This document shows, in pieces, positions 11,601-20,500 of a stretch of DNA of 64,000 nt (position 1 is its first letter; the number at the start of each line of letters is the position of its first letter). The notes below the pieces were generated by a model, which saw only the letters and a program-made list of their open reading frames with translations, was not told the origin of the DNA and searched no databases. The position numbers were made by a program, and so were the translations under genes. Source of the stretch: Pratylenchus scribneri (lineage: Eukaryota > Nematoda > Chromadorea > Rhabditida > Pratylenchidae); the NCBI GenBank assembly GCA_030063045.1, contig JAQSEB010000021.1, forward strand, positions 2,418,001 through 2,482,000. The letters run 5' to 3'.

Positions 11601-13879
11601 TTTTCGCCTTTTTGGCCATTGCAGTTATCGTAAAGATGAATCCAATTGGGAAAGTTGTCCGCGCCCTTCTGCGAACTTTGATTCTTTGGTCCATCATCGA
11701 TTTATTGGCCAATGCAGAGAGAAAGGAAGGGCAATTACCCTTGGCCCCTTTCGGGGTCAATTGTTCGGGTCCTCGTACAAGGGGAGGGGCAATGGATAAA
11801 AATGTAAATGAATTGAATGCTCATCCTATTCGGCCAAATTCATTCATAAAATCTTTCCACCACTCTCATTCCATTTCCCATTCGATTCTTTTTACCAACA
11901 ATTCAATTATTAATTTTTTATATGGCAAATCTTTTCCCTTTAGCTTCAATCAAAAATATTATCTCTATATTTCTTTTGTCGTCCTCGATTTCGGTCAAAT
12001 GAGTCATTCTAGTAGTGAAAAATTGGATTATGATGAAACCGAGTCAGTCTTCGCCAAAGGAGAATGGTCAGATGCAAGTTCAGAGTCCACGAGGGATGAA
12101 GAGGAAGATGGTGAGAAAAGAGGCGAGGGAAATGTCACAACAGAATCTTCAGAACCTCGAAAGTGCATTGAACATAGTGCAGAAAATGATATGGAGGAAT
12201 GTCAGAATGAGAATCGCAAAAATGAAAGCGAGAATGGAAAAGGGGAGAGCAGAATTGGGGAAAATGAGAACGAGAATAAGGTACCTAAATCTGATTCAAG
12301 AATGGAGGAAAATGACGTTAAGGATCCACGGAAGGGTGTGCCATCGCCCGCATCTTCGCCTGCACCTCCAATGAACTTGAAATTGCCACGTTTTGCTTTG
12401 GTTGAAAGAAGGGAAAAGGTGAAAGAAAGAATGAACCAAAATCTCGTCAATGAGTATGCCGGAAGCGAATATTGGGAGTGGCAGAAAAAGGAAGGCGATT
12501 GGAAAAGGAAATTGTTGGAAAAAAGACAAAGGGACTGTAAATTGAACCGGGCGGAGGTTTTTCACGGTGCCTCGAACACAGTTGAACAATGGCGAAGCGA
12601 TTTGTATGAGATTCGAAACACCAACGCCTATCATGACAATTCAACGGCTGAAGAACGGGTGCGAAAATTGAAATATGAATTGTTCGCAATAAATGGTGAA
12701 AGAATGCTGAAAAGAGCTTTAGAGAATGTGATCCGTTCAATGAGCAACTCTGAAGGGAAGAAATTGGAGTTGATACCGCCCGAAGGGCTTCAACTTGTTA
12801 TTCCCAAGCTTAAATATACGCCAGGCATTGTTTCGGACAAGAGAAAATACCCTCCAATTGATTGGATCAACCCGCAGGATGTGGATGAGCGAAATGACTT
12901 GAAATTATTGGAGGAGCAGAAAGGGTTGAAACCAGAGGAAAGAAAGGATAAACTGCCGCCTTATTGTCGATATTGGAATAAGAATGGCGAAAGGGGTGAA
13001 AGAGAACGGATGAAGAAGATTTTGGATGATGATGAACGCCGAGAAGTGCGCCGAAGACAAAGAAAACGTCGAATGGAGGAGGATGATGCCCGAAGGAATG
13101 AGAAAAAGAGGGATGAAGAGGATGAAGTACGAAAGACTGAGAAGAAGAGAAAGGAAGAGGATGAAGAGAAAGGCCGAATCCAGGCGATGGTTCCTCCCGC
13201 ATCCCCTCCACCGGAAGAATATGAACCCAATCAGTTGAAAATATGGGTGGATGAAGATCGAATTCGAGAATGGGTGGAGGGAGTAAAGCCTGAAAGTGAA
13301 TTGGTGGAAAGTGAAAAGGGTGATGTGGAAATGAAAAGCGAATATATTGAGGAAAAATGTGTGGGAAATGTGTCATTGAAGGTGGAGGAAAATAAGGGCC
13401 AAAGGGCTGGAGCAAAATTGGTGCAAAATGTGAAGAAGGAAAATGTAATGATTAAATTGGAATTGGGAGGAAATGAGGGAATTGTTGGCAAAATTGTTGG
13501 AATTGGAGGAAATGATCTGAAGGATGTGAAGCTGGAGAAGGATGACGAAAAGGGAATGCGTGAGAACGAGAAAGGAAGTGGGAAAGTAAAAGAAGGAGAT
13601 GAAAACGTCATCAAAAAGTATCTGCTCGATCGCTGGCACACCGTAGAAGAGCAATTGATAGCCAAAATGCTGGAGAAGAAAAATGTGGAACAGCAAATTC
13701 AAGACTTGACCCAGCAAATATCGGAATTGCCGAATGATGCAAATGGGGCCGTCATTAAGGAATATTTGATGAAGCGCAAAGAAAAGTTGGAGGAGGAATT
13801 GAGAGAGATGAAAATTTGGGTGCAAAATTATGAGCGGCAATTGGTGGCATTGGAGGAGCAAATCAAGGAATTGAAATGA
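5699..13879 (+). CDS. pol: Pol-envelope polyprotein of BEL/Pao element (RT, RNase H, integrase, env-like, tail)
   Basis: This is one frame of 2,726 codons, in phase with gag across the TAG. Residues about 105-350 are reverse transcriptase; the first catalytic Asp is in LLTADVEKAF and the second motif reads YVDN (245-248) rather than YxDD. RNase H lies at about 405-535 (AFVDASD, HKLELFGI, LWSDSQVALAWL). Integrase has an H-H-C-C zinc motif at about 720-765 and a D-D-E core (GVDYAGP near 790, LSDNGSQF near 855, GVYERLIK near 894). A DUF5641-like segment follows at about 1025-1085. From about 1139 come multiple membrane segments and cysteine-rich ectodomains of an envelope-like protein, then from about 2101 a charged, coiled-coil tail. 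Polyprotein cleavage or splicing must separate these parts. ATG 5699 is only the first Met after the TAG; real expression probably comes by readthrough from gag. Confidence 0.92.
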   Translation: MPPANSVQEFWSLETIGITENNPEEEEADAERKFLQSIRRESNGRYVVKWPWRREKWELASNFRQAHSRLCSLVRKEDLLEKIDGYYKDWMNRGIIEISDFSTNKLEHFLPHHAVITSKLRMVHDASSHEKNELSLNDCLYKGLNQLPKIASILLRSRSTEILLTADVEKAFTCVGLDEGERDFCKFLWLKDFKKPLTNENLLIYRFARVGFGITCAPYMLSGVIKVHLEKHFPELAERFLENNYVDNLAMMCQNSQEAMEMYKKSKEAFAGAQMNLREYTTNSVIAREMIPKDECIQDELVKFLGIKWNTHRDSFIFEFPDVPASRAPTRRVVLSVMAGHYDPLGLTGPAMLYAKILFQKLWGEKSNWDSPLIGEEKANWMFILDHWRGQKIEIPRYFLFQNSENVGVHAFVDASDCSFAAAIYIVCGPMENRNSSLVFSKNRLKPAKRAKTLTIHKLELFGILLGIRTLKFVMEEMKVDSKDIHLWSDSQVALAWLRTKEPQPAIIDRRIKEIRTLENCVFHYVRTKQNPADMATRGTTPEGLRNSNMWWKGPEWLTDKSLWPNEIEFELKGDDEEKIPTMMTDEVFVGIGGILGKNEWLIDPEKYSAWYKLINVVENCLKFILKIGNEKMWQNPIFKWFMSHKDGIDSVPNRRKCAEYIIMNQAQKFEWENLKKYDVYEDELGMLRLHTRMGNSDCNYEQKFPLVLPKSAVTFLKLKEIHVKLCHAGVETTLTEFLSQFWSPQARKQTRQMVKKCLQCRRAHSAQFALPRMPPHPSRRTRASAPFLHIGVDYAGPTLTRLPEGNIVKVWLVLITCLMTRAVYIEPTLDMTTDSFLNVFRRFVARRGRPETCLSDNGSQFVLANKTIQLLTDGTKGEIKWRFLPALSPWAGGVYERLIKLAKDGFRRSLGRLILPFDELLSFCAEIEFSMNSRPITYVSDAAGEPRPLRPIDFIHPKGIHSIEIIDRDFFEIEKRSPQNRLAAEFQSNVESLEMFFDRWRKEYLNVLRERSKGNHVGPARLTKREPKLGEIVLIREDHISRNNWPMGKIIELEGKEGAIRSVKLKLTSGKIWVRPVSRLHPLETDLDDGRETESTNVEREKVNENFRVAKEITVLAPEKVGENKHGMVTRAKAKLGMASISLISLIFLSIFGILNCSPIKFTNMSDCRGCLVQCSENGIHALVPRPFEKAEICCQDLCVVRTHVDKIDFNLPTEILLNKFSCEIKFWKNNAPNPHEKSIKCEALHECQVLKCSWCLDLILNPFCSPKMAIFVFGTLLLFGYFAICCLARTMKCCSSKLRHLCSAIIYILAVPVSLWKWLRWGKPIDPNAARQTVKQKIRNIKKGVAKTSLNWRQRSLKAAGLIIVLFMVFDNSNAKLLDKLNDERNEQIRNERQWKLETFSKYDLVLVLILGIALIYLGWIFVILEERVMEEMENERRELMRIERIRRRYQRRDRRVHWAIVLLLLMASPQVGAFSNIVSIVSQSQHCSQNGQEMICKLSSSNTLTLLPMGQTNVMLINDETNGTLGTLSVIMHKLTKKCSAKIKRFTRSYEMDVEVKRRCPGAGNCQWGSCEELGKESLVDEMENNHLPGHTFCQHVPSQSSDLCPLGVPIVQMITGPQSCLFYRQFARPKGDNVYKILECTDWENVLKAEATLEIDGKVQSHSIWLQAAQKHRWNTISFTPLSITSTDPISMRQKFLLGKDGVAVLPEKTQWGDLFCENKERANNFDCQIALEACQDCQIGQTSVKCNCRGFDGEEIMGNIENSLPLSMGNHRLYSEKDEIFVEQEYSAVQLNVDIEGLELVHKSQQAECRIEVEELQGCYQCATGAELKAKCWSDGPKFMASVECAELQFVLHCSKEGEQNTAIIPSNAEKFEKKCIAKCPSNSVELQLKGQLYYVPPKFNEILKQKIVGENAGGEGQNWGSYAENTVESVKGLLDFSFDPFILFSKFFSLAKYGFLILIFLLFAFLAIAVIVKMNPIGKVVRALLRTLILWSIIDLLANAERKEGQLPLAPFGVNCSGPRTRGGAMDKNVNELNAHPIRPNSFIKSFHHSHSISHSILFTNNSIINFLYGKSFPFSFNQKYYLYISFVVLDFGQMSHSSSEKLDYDETESVFAKGEWSDASSESTRDEEEDGEKRGEGNVTTESSEPRKCIEHSAENDMEECQNENRKNESENGKGESRIGENENENKVPKSDSRMEENDVKDPRKGVPSPASSPAPPMNLKLPRFALVERREKVKERMNQNLVNEYAGSEYWEWQKKEGDWKRKLLEKRQRDCKLNRAEVFHGASNTVEQWRSDLYEIRNTNAYHDNSTAEERVRKLKYELFAINGERMLKRALENVIRSMSNSEGKKLELIPPEGLQLVIPKLKYTPGIVSDKRKYPPIDWINPQDVDERNDLKLLEEQKGLKPEERKDKLPPYCRYWNKNGERGERERMKKILDDDERREVRRRQRKRRMEEDDARRNEKKRDEEDEVRKTEKKRKEEDEEKGRIQAMVPPASPPPEEYEPNQLKIWVDEDRIREWVEGVKPESELVESEKGDVEMKSEYIEEKCVGNVSLKVEENKGQRAGAKLVQNVKKENVMIKLELGGNEGIVGKIVGIGGNDLKDVKLEKDDEKGMRENEKGSGKVKEGDENVIKKYLLDRWHTVEEQLIAKMLEKKNVEQQIQDLTQQISELPNDANGAVIKEYLMKRKEKLEEELREMKIWVQNYERQLVALEEQIKELK
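9113..11760 (+). other. env: Envelope-like region (phlebovirus-type glycoprotein candidate)
   Basis: Within the pol frame, a hydrophobic leader (MASISLISLIFLSIFGIL) opens a cysteine-rich ectodomain at about 9170-9500. Membrane segments follow near 9508-9570, 9780-9830 and 9915-9975. A second signal-like segment (about 10078-10125) precedes a larger ectodomain (10126-11550) with many cysteines, including RRCPGAGNCQWGSC near 10381, and a final membrane anchor near 11574-11640. The two-ectodomain layout and the cysteine pattern resemble the envelope of nematode Pao elements of the Cer7 type, which is known to be related to phlebovirus glycoproteins. This is family-level pattern recognition, not an alignment. 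A splice acceptor upstream would be needed for separate expression. Confidence 0.7.
11999..13879 (+). CDS. Charged coiled-coil accessory protein or tail, fused in frame after env
   Basis: ATG 11999 is in frame with pol-env (residue 2101) and starts MSHSSSEKLDYDE. The 626 residues are highly charged: an acidic Ser-rich start, a Pro/Ala stretch, long Glu/Lys/Arg runs (about 13020-13170) and a C-terminal heptad-rich region at about 13620-13879. The 200 bases before it read like translated AT-rich noncoding DNA, and a pyrimidine-rich TTTCCCTTTAG acceptor-like site ends at 11943. A spliced subgenomic message encoding this protein alone is therefore plausible. I recognise no family; it could be a nucleic-acid-binding or structural protein. 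The frame is kept intact for 1.9 kb, which argues for selection or very recent origin. Confidence 0.6.
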   Translation: MSHSSSEKLDYDETESVFAKGEWSDASSESTRDEEEDGEKRGEGNVTTESSEPRKCIEHSAENDMEECQNENRKNESENGKGESRIGENENENKVPKSDSRMEENDVKDPRKGVPSPASSPAPPMNLKLPRFALVERREKVKERMNQNLVNEYAGSEYWEWQKKEGDWKRKLLEKRQRDCKLNRAEVFHGASNTVEQWRSDLYEIRNTNAYHDNSTAEERVRKLKYELFAINGERMLKRALENVIRSMSNSEGKKLELIPPEGLQLVIPKLKYTPGIVSDKRKYPPIDWINPQDVDERNDLKLLEEQKGLKPEERKDKLPPYCRYWNKNGERGERERMKKILDDDERREVRRRQRKRRMEEDDARRNEKKRDEEDEVRKTEKKRKEEDEEKGRIQAMVPPASPPPEEYEPNQLKIWVDEDRIREWVEGVKPESELVESEKGDVEMKSEYIEEKCVGNVSLKVEENKGQRAGAKLVQNVKKENVMIKLELGGNEGIVGKIVGIGGNDLKDVKLEKDDEKGMRENEKGSGKVKEGDENVIKKYLLDRWHTVEEQLIAKMLEKKNVEQQIQDLTQQISELPNDANGAVIKEYLMKRKEKLEEELREMKIWVQNYERQLVALEEQIKELK

Positions 13880-13892
13880 GGCCGGAAGCAGC

Positions 13893-13903
13893 GGAGAGGG
13901 GAC
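13893..13903 (+). promoter_or_regulatory. Polypurine tract
   Basis: GGAGAGGGGAC lies immediately before the 3' LTR and 14 bases after the stop codon of the long frame, the standard place for plus-strand priming. Confidence 0.75.
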
Positions 13904-14389
13904 TGTCGCCAATGGCGACCTTTGGAATTAACAATCTTTGCATTTTATTTTGGTTTTTTATCTCATTTTAATCAAAATTTATCAATCATTTTCTCCTCGT
14001 CTTATATTACCTTTGGCAAATTTATTATTCAGTGAATCCATATTTTTGCCGCATTTTTCCTTCAATCCATTCATAATATATTCATAAATCAATTTTGTTT
14101 CCCTTCAATCAAACTCCGCCCATCCCTTTTTCACTTAACCTTACCTTTTTTCAGAATTCACAATTCGTATACTTTTTTCAATTTTTAATCGAAAATAAAT
14201 AAATTGGAAAATTTTAATTTTTATTCATTTTTTTTTTTGGGGAATTAGTTGAAATTGGGGAAGTGCATTGACGGGAAAAGAGTTCATCGAATTCGGAAAG
14301 GTTATTGAATTTGATTTGGTGCCTCGAATTTTTGGTTATATTGTGGACTGCGGGTTGATCCACCCGCCCATCGAATTTGGTCCACGATA
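13904..14389 (+). repeat. 3' LTR of the BEL/Pao element
   Basis: 486 bp, identical to 1898-2382 except for one additional T in the T-run before GGGGAATTAG. It is followed by CAATC, the target duplication. It stands 199 bp upstream of the start codon of the next host gene, in the same orientation, so LTR promoter activity could reach that gene. Confidence 0.95.
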
Positions 14390-14588
14390 CAATCAGCCTT
14401 AAAAATGAGATAAAAAAAGTTAATTTTGTGAACCTGAAAAATTTAAATAATAAAAAATTAAAATTCCAGCTAATGTCGTTTATAATTTTTTGAGGCTTGG
14501 ACAAATATTGTTTTTCTTTCCTAATATATATATTTTAATTCATCTGAAAAATTAAACAAAGAAAAGAATTTTAAGCAAAAAATAAACA

Positions 14589-17500
14589 ATGTCAAACGGC
14601 GATTTGATCGATTTGGACGAGATTGGCGAGAACAACCGCCAATGGAACTACGAGCAGCCAACGCTGATCAAAAAGGGCAGATTCACGAAAAAATTACCCA
14701 CCAAATCAGACACATTCCGTCAGAAATTCTTTGAACTCTATCCGGCCCTCCAAAAATTGGACATGACAAATGTGATTTTTAAAGGTTCGCGCAAGAAAAA
14801 TATAGTAGAAAAATTGATGAAACCTAGTGGCCATTGGCGGTTGGCGAAAAAAAACCATATAATGCTCAATTGACCTATAATTGTTTTAAAAAATTTAATT
14901 ATGTATAGATAACGCAGAAAATTCACTATCAAATATGGATAGAGTTATTTTATATAATCATTTTTGATAGAGAATTTTTGCTCTGTTTAAATATATATTA
15001 AGATTATTCTCAAAATGATACTAATTATTATTATAAATATTCTGCTAGCGAAACGAAAAACTACAATAAAATTGGAGCGGTAAGGTATATGATTCGGTAC
15101 CGCCAATTCGATTTGGCTCATAGCTCAACGATTAACCTATATGGGTATGGAGAAGAGATAAACTAATAAAAAGCCCAAAATACCCTCTATAATAAATAAA
15201 TAATATATTTTTTATAAAGTTCAAACTTTAATTACATAATTACCCCGAGTTTTTTGAGAAAAAAACGCTTTTTATACAAATATTTTAATTGTATAATAAA
15301 GGCATAAAATATTAGTTTATAGAGGACAATTTGGGCTTTTTATTTCTAATGGTATAAGGGTGGTTATTTCCTTGTTGATCTTTGGGCCGTAAACCAAATT
15401 AGACGTTTGATCAACGATAGTGAATTAACTTGTTTCAATTACAAATTTCAAAATTGAGTTAATAAATCCTTTAAAAATTTTTCTAAGGCGGTTGCATGTT
15501 AGACATTTTACTCGGTCAATCCGTCAAAGATTTGGACCTGTTTTTGATTGGCCTCCAATCGGAGGAGGCCGCATTGGAACGGGCCAAACAATTGTTGGAA
15601 AATTTTTTGCGCATCGAAAAAGAACACGTCGAAGAAAATCGAGAAAATGAGCGGGAGCAACGACGCCGAGAACGCTATCATGGAAAACGGGAATTCGATT
15701 TGAATATTCAGGTACGAGGAAAAAGGAAATGATTTTTAAAAATTTTCTCAACTTTTGTGGAATAAACCAAATTTTTTAGTGAATCTTTGCTGTAAGTTTA
15801 ACAAATTTGAACTTTTATGGTACTTGTGAGTTATCTATGTGCAGATGGTTTCATAGTGAAGGTACCACTTCTTATAGGCCGCAATATTCCGGCGGCGGTT
15901 TCGGTTCCTGGCACAGGTTCCGACGTTTCCGCTTCCGGAATAGTTAAAAATTGGAACCGGAACTGCGGAACCATTAAAAATCGAAACCGATTCGGAGCCA
16001 GAATCGTGGAAGCGTTAGAAAAATCGGTACCGATCCGATCCGGAACTGATCACAAATTTGGAACCGTGAAATCACTTCTTATAAGCGATTATATTAGTGC
16101 AAGGATATGGCAGGATGATAACCTATCCCTCGGTAACCCTAACCCTAATAAGCCGGATGACCAATGAAGGTTGCCGAAACCTTTTCCCAGTACACCAAAA
16201 AAATCTGCTCATAGAAATAACCGACAAGTACCCATTTAATGACAATATTGATGATGAATTGATTGGATTGGATAAAGAAGAGTAAATTTGATGGAAATTG
16301 CAAAAGTTATGACTAAAAAAGCTTTTAAATAGGCCAAAATCCAATATTTAGTTTTCTGGCCAATTAAGGTTTTATCAATCATTTTGATATCAATATGCTT
16401 TACAGAAAGAGCTTAAATCATTACAATTTTAGATCTTTTCAAATAAAATTTGTGCCATTTTTGAATACATTCTAAAAATTCCCCAAAATTATTTAGGCAA
16501 TCCGCCATGGGCCCGTGATCACCCTGAAAATGTCGGCCATCTCAATTCCCATTCAAATTGTGCTTCTTCGCTACGACAACATTGCCCATTGTCTGGAGGA
16601 TGATGATTTGGGCGCAACGGCCATTGCCTTTGATGGCCACAAAATTTGGCTGAATGAAGAGTCCAAATTTGCACTGGAAAATTTGACCATTCGAGTCAAT
16701 CCGCTCAAGTTGACTTCGAGTGGGGCAAAACGGCTGGAGAAATATTTTGATAAAGGTTTCTTTTTTTTGCTTTGCGAAAGTAAAAATAGGGTAATTTTCG
16801 GTTATATACCTGAGTGTTTTTGAAATAAAAGGGTCCAATAATGGGTGATAATAATTAGAATTAAGGATACTTGAAATGATAACCTATCTCTTAATGACCC
16901 TAACCCTATACCGGCGGATATCCATTGGAATCATCTTTACTTTTCTCCAGCATTTGATCCAAAAATCTATTCTCTGTTATCGGATAAATACCAAAAAATA
17001 GAATTTTTAGCTGTTAACAAGGTACGGCGATGCATTGGGACCAAATGTTTTTGTGTCGATGGTGGAAAAGCTATAGCATTTTATTAGCATTATATTAGCT
17101 ATAAAATTGATATCAAAAGTATTGAACATTGTTTGATTTTAGCCAAAATTCGAACCAAAATCCCTTAATCTTTTTATTATAACTTGTTTAGACTAATTTA
17201 ATAAACAATTAATCAAATATTAATATTTTTATTTTTTTTTCTAATTTTTGTTCAATAAATTATTTCTTAAATTGATCCACAAGTTTTAACCACCATCGAC
17301 ATTGAAACTTATCAAATTGTCGCACAACGATTTTTTCCGCCATAAAAATACTTTTAACATTGCTATTAGACTATTGTAAAAATAATTTAGTGGACCATAT
17401 GTATAAATTTAATAATAAATTTAAAGCCCGGATGCCTAAAAATTCTTTTGGAAATCAGAAATTTACAAAAAAAAACTTAAATATGTTCATATTTTACGAT

Positions 17501-20500
17501 TTATGCGTCCTAAAAATCCAGCCCACTAAATATTAAATTGTGAAAAAGAGAAATTGAACTTAAAAATTAAAACAAATATATCGAATATTCCCTTTAATAC
17601 ACAGGTTTTGACATTGTGTTGCCACATTTAGCCGTTGACAAGCTGCCTCAGCATTATAAAAAGGTAAATATTACATATTTTATATAGTTTTTATCTTAGA
17701 AAATCTAATATTAATTTAATTCTTATTTACAATACTTAGAAAAAAAAAATTAAAATTGAGTGACAAAAAATTCAAAAAATATGAAAAAATAATTTTTCTT
17801 TCCCAAAAGTTGCCTGGCCTTTGCGATGCGGCCACTCTTCCCGGCCTTGTTTTTGCCTACCAAAAAGTGAAAGGAAACCGAATTTTTGTGGAGAAATTTT
17901 TGCCACTTCCTGGCAGAGAAGACGATGAAAACGAAGCGGATGAAACGGGTGATGCCTACGATCGAAGTGGCAACGATGAGGATCAATATGCGGTTTTGGC
18001 CGATAACATCAAGAAATTGTGTGCAAATCGAACCGACTTTGGCGTATTTGGACAAGGTAAAGGCCTTTATATTTTTATGTATTAAATTTTATAGTTTTTT
18101 TTACTTATTAATTGGAGAAAAAATTTCTCAGTAAAATTTAAAAAATTTTCTCTTTTATAAGTTTATTTAGATATAATTATATTATGATACTTTTTGTATA
18201 AACTCTAATTTAGCTCTTGGGTCTTATCTACAGTTCCCCTTTTTTTAAATATCACAACAAAATCCTTTTATGATTCTTCCAAATGTCCCCCATAAAAATG
18301 GGCATTAAAACTGTAAGAGTTATTCGGGATTAGTGTAAAAGTTATTATGGAACAGTATGAATGCTCTTGTAAGAAAATGTTATCTTGTAGGTCTTGTGTA
18401 ATTTTGTCTTGTAGTTGTCTTATGGCTGTCCTGTGGTTGTGCTCTTGTAAATTTGTCCTGTAGTTGTCTTGTGGTTATGCTCTTGTAAGTTTGTCTTGTG
18501 GTTGTCCTGTGGTTATGCTCTTGTAAGTTTGTCTTGTAGTTGTCTTGTGGTTATGCTCTTGTAAGTTTGTCTTGTGGTTGTCCTGTGGTTATGCTCTTGT
18601 AAGTTTGTCTTGTAGTTGTCTTGTTTTATGCTCTTGTAAGTTTGTCTTGTTGTTGTCCTGTGGTTGTGCTCTTGTAAATTTGTCTTGTGGTTGTCCTGTG
18701 GTTATGCTCTTGTAAATTTGTCTTGTGGTTGTCTTGTTTTATGCTCTTGTAAGTTTGTCTTGTAGTTGTCTTGTTGTTGTCCTGTGGTTATGCTCTTGTA
18801 AGTTTGTCTTGTAGTTGTCTTGTGATTGTCCTGTGGTTATGCTCTTGTAAGTTTGTCTTGTAGTTGTCTTGTTGTTGTCCTGTGGTTATGCTCTTGTAAA
18901 TTTGTCTTAGTCTTGTGGTTGTCCTGTGGTTATACTCTTGTAAATTTGTCTTGTAGTTGTCTTGTGGTTGTCCTGTGGTTATACTCTTGTAAATTTGTCT
19001 TGTAGTTGTCTTGTGGTTGTCCTGTGGTTATACTCTTGTAAGTTTGTCTTGTGGTTGTCCTGTGGTTATGCTCTTGTAAATTTGTCTTAGTCTTGTGGTT
19101 GTCCTGTGGTTATGCTCTTGTACGTTTGTCCTGTAGTTGTCTTGTGGTATTCCTGTGGTTATGCTCTTGTACGTTTGTCCTGTAGTTGTCTTGTTGTTGT
19201 CCTGTGGTTATGCTCTTGTAAGTTTGTCTTGTAGTTGTCTTGTTGTTGTCCTGTGGTTATGCTCTTGTAAGTTTGTCTTGTAGTTGTCTTGTTGTTGTCC
19301 TGTGGTTATGCTCTTGTAAGTTTGTCTTGTAGTTGTCTTGTTGTTGTCCTGTGGTTATGCTCTTGTAAGTTTGTCTTGTAGTTGTCTTGTTGTTGTCCTG
19401 TGGTTATGCTCTTGTAAGTTTGTCTTGTAGTTGTCTTGTTGTTGTCCTGTGGTTATGCTCTTGTGAGGAAATTTTGTCTTGTGGTTGTCTTGTAGAAAAT
19501 TAAGAAAAAAATAGCAGCCATTGGCTGATTGAGAGAAAAATGACTAGAAAAATTTGAGATAGCACCAAGATTTCCGCCTATCATCTTGTATTTGATTTCT
19601 TTCAGTGACTTCCCCGGTGACTGCAAATATATTTTTCTTGCTTTTTTTGTATATCCTTCGTAGATATAAATCTGCCTTCATTTTATACATTCCATTGATT
19701 TCTTTCCAGTGACTTCTAGTGATTACAAATGTATTTTTCTGGCTATTTTTTGTATAGCCCTCGTAGATAAAGGTCTGCATTCCTCTTATACTTTCAAAAG
19801 ATTTTTTCTACTGACTTCCGTTGACTGCTATGACCATTTTTTGTATATCCCTCATAGATATTGGTCTGCATTCTTTTTTTACTTTCCAATGATTTCTTTC
19901 CAGTGACTTCCGGTGACTGAAATTGTATTTTTCTGGTTATTTTTTTTGTAAATTCCTTAATTGGTCTGAATTCTTTTTTTTTACTTTCCAATGATTTCTT
20001 TCCAGTGACTTCCGGAATTCCGGTGACTAAATATATTTTTCTGGCGTTTTTTTATATCCTTCGTAGATATAAGTCTGCATTTCTCTTATGCTTTCAAATG
20101 ATTTCTTTCTAGTGACTTCTGGTGACAGCAAATGCATCTATTACGGTATGCTTGTAAGGTACCTGTGATATGACTCTTTTAAGGTACTTGGGTAAGGTAC
20201 CGTATCTGGGGGCTTGATATCCGTAACAAAGGATGAAAAGACATTGGGAAAAAAAGAAAAATTAATCATTGTAAAAGTCTAGTCTAAAGAGTTATTTTAA
20301 ATTGACCAAATAATATTTTTAGACTATAGACTAGCTAATTTGAATGCCTAGAAATTGAAATATTTTATCCTATTTAGGACGGGAGTGAAATTTAACAAGG
20401 CCTTGATGGCATTAAATAATAAAATCAAGTAAAATGTTTAAATTTTTTCGAAAAAATTTTTCGCATGATTTTAGTACCAAATTTTTCAGTTGTTAAAATT

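Larger units (their letters stand above)
1898..14389 (+). mobile_element. Complete BEL/Pao LTR retrotransposon with envelope-like region
   Basis: Two LTRs (1898-2382 and 13904-14389) enclose gag, protease, reverse transcriptase, RNase H, integrase and an envelope-like region in one orientation. The element is flanked by the 5-bp duplication CAATC (1893-1897 and 14390-14394). The domain order PR-RT-RH-IN, the DUF1759-like gag and the DUF1758-like protease place it in BEL/Pao. The LTRs are identical apart from one T in a homopolymer run, so insertion was very recent. Total length is 12,492 bp, long for the family; the extra length comes from the envelope-like part and a charged C-terminal tail. 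The only visible lesion is a possible one, an in-frame TAG between gag-protease and pol. Confidence 0.95.

Noticed and set aside
12867..13665. Long minus-strand frames within the tail of the pol-env frame
   Set aside because: They mirror the Glu/Lys/Arg-rich plus-strand codons; the plus frame is continuous with pol and has structure.
16130..16150. Telomere-like CCCTAACCCTAA
   Set aside because: Only two units, part of a longer dispersed repeat, and not the usual nematode telomere repeat TTAGGC.
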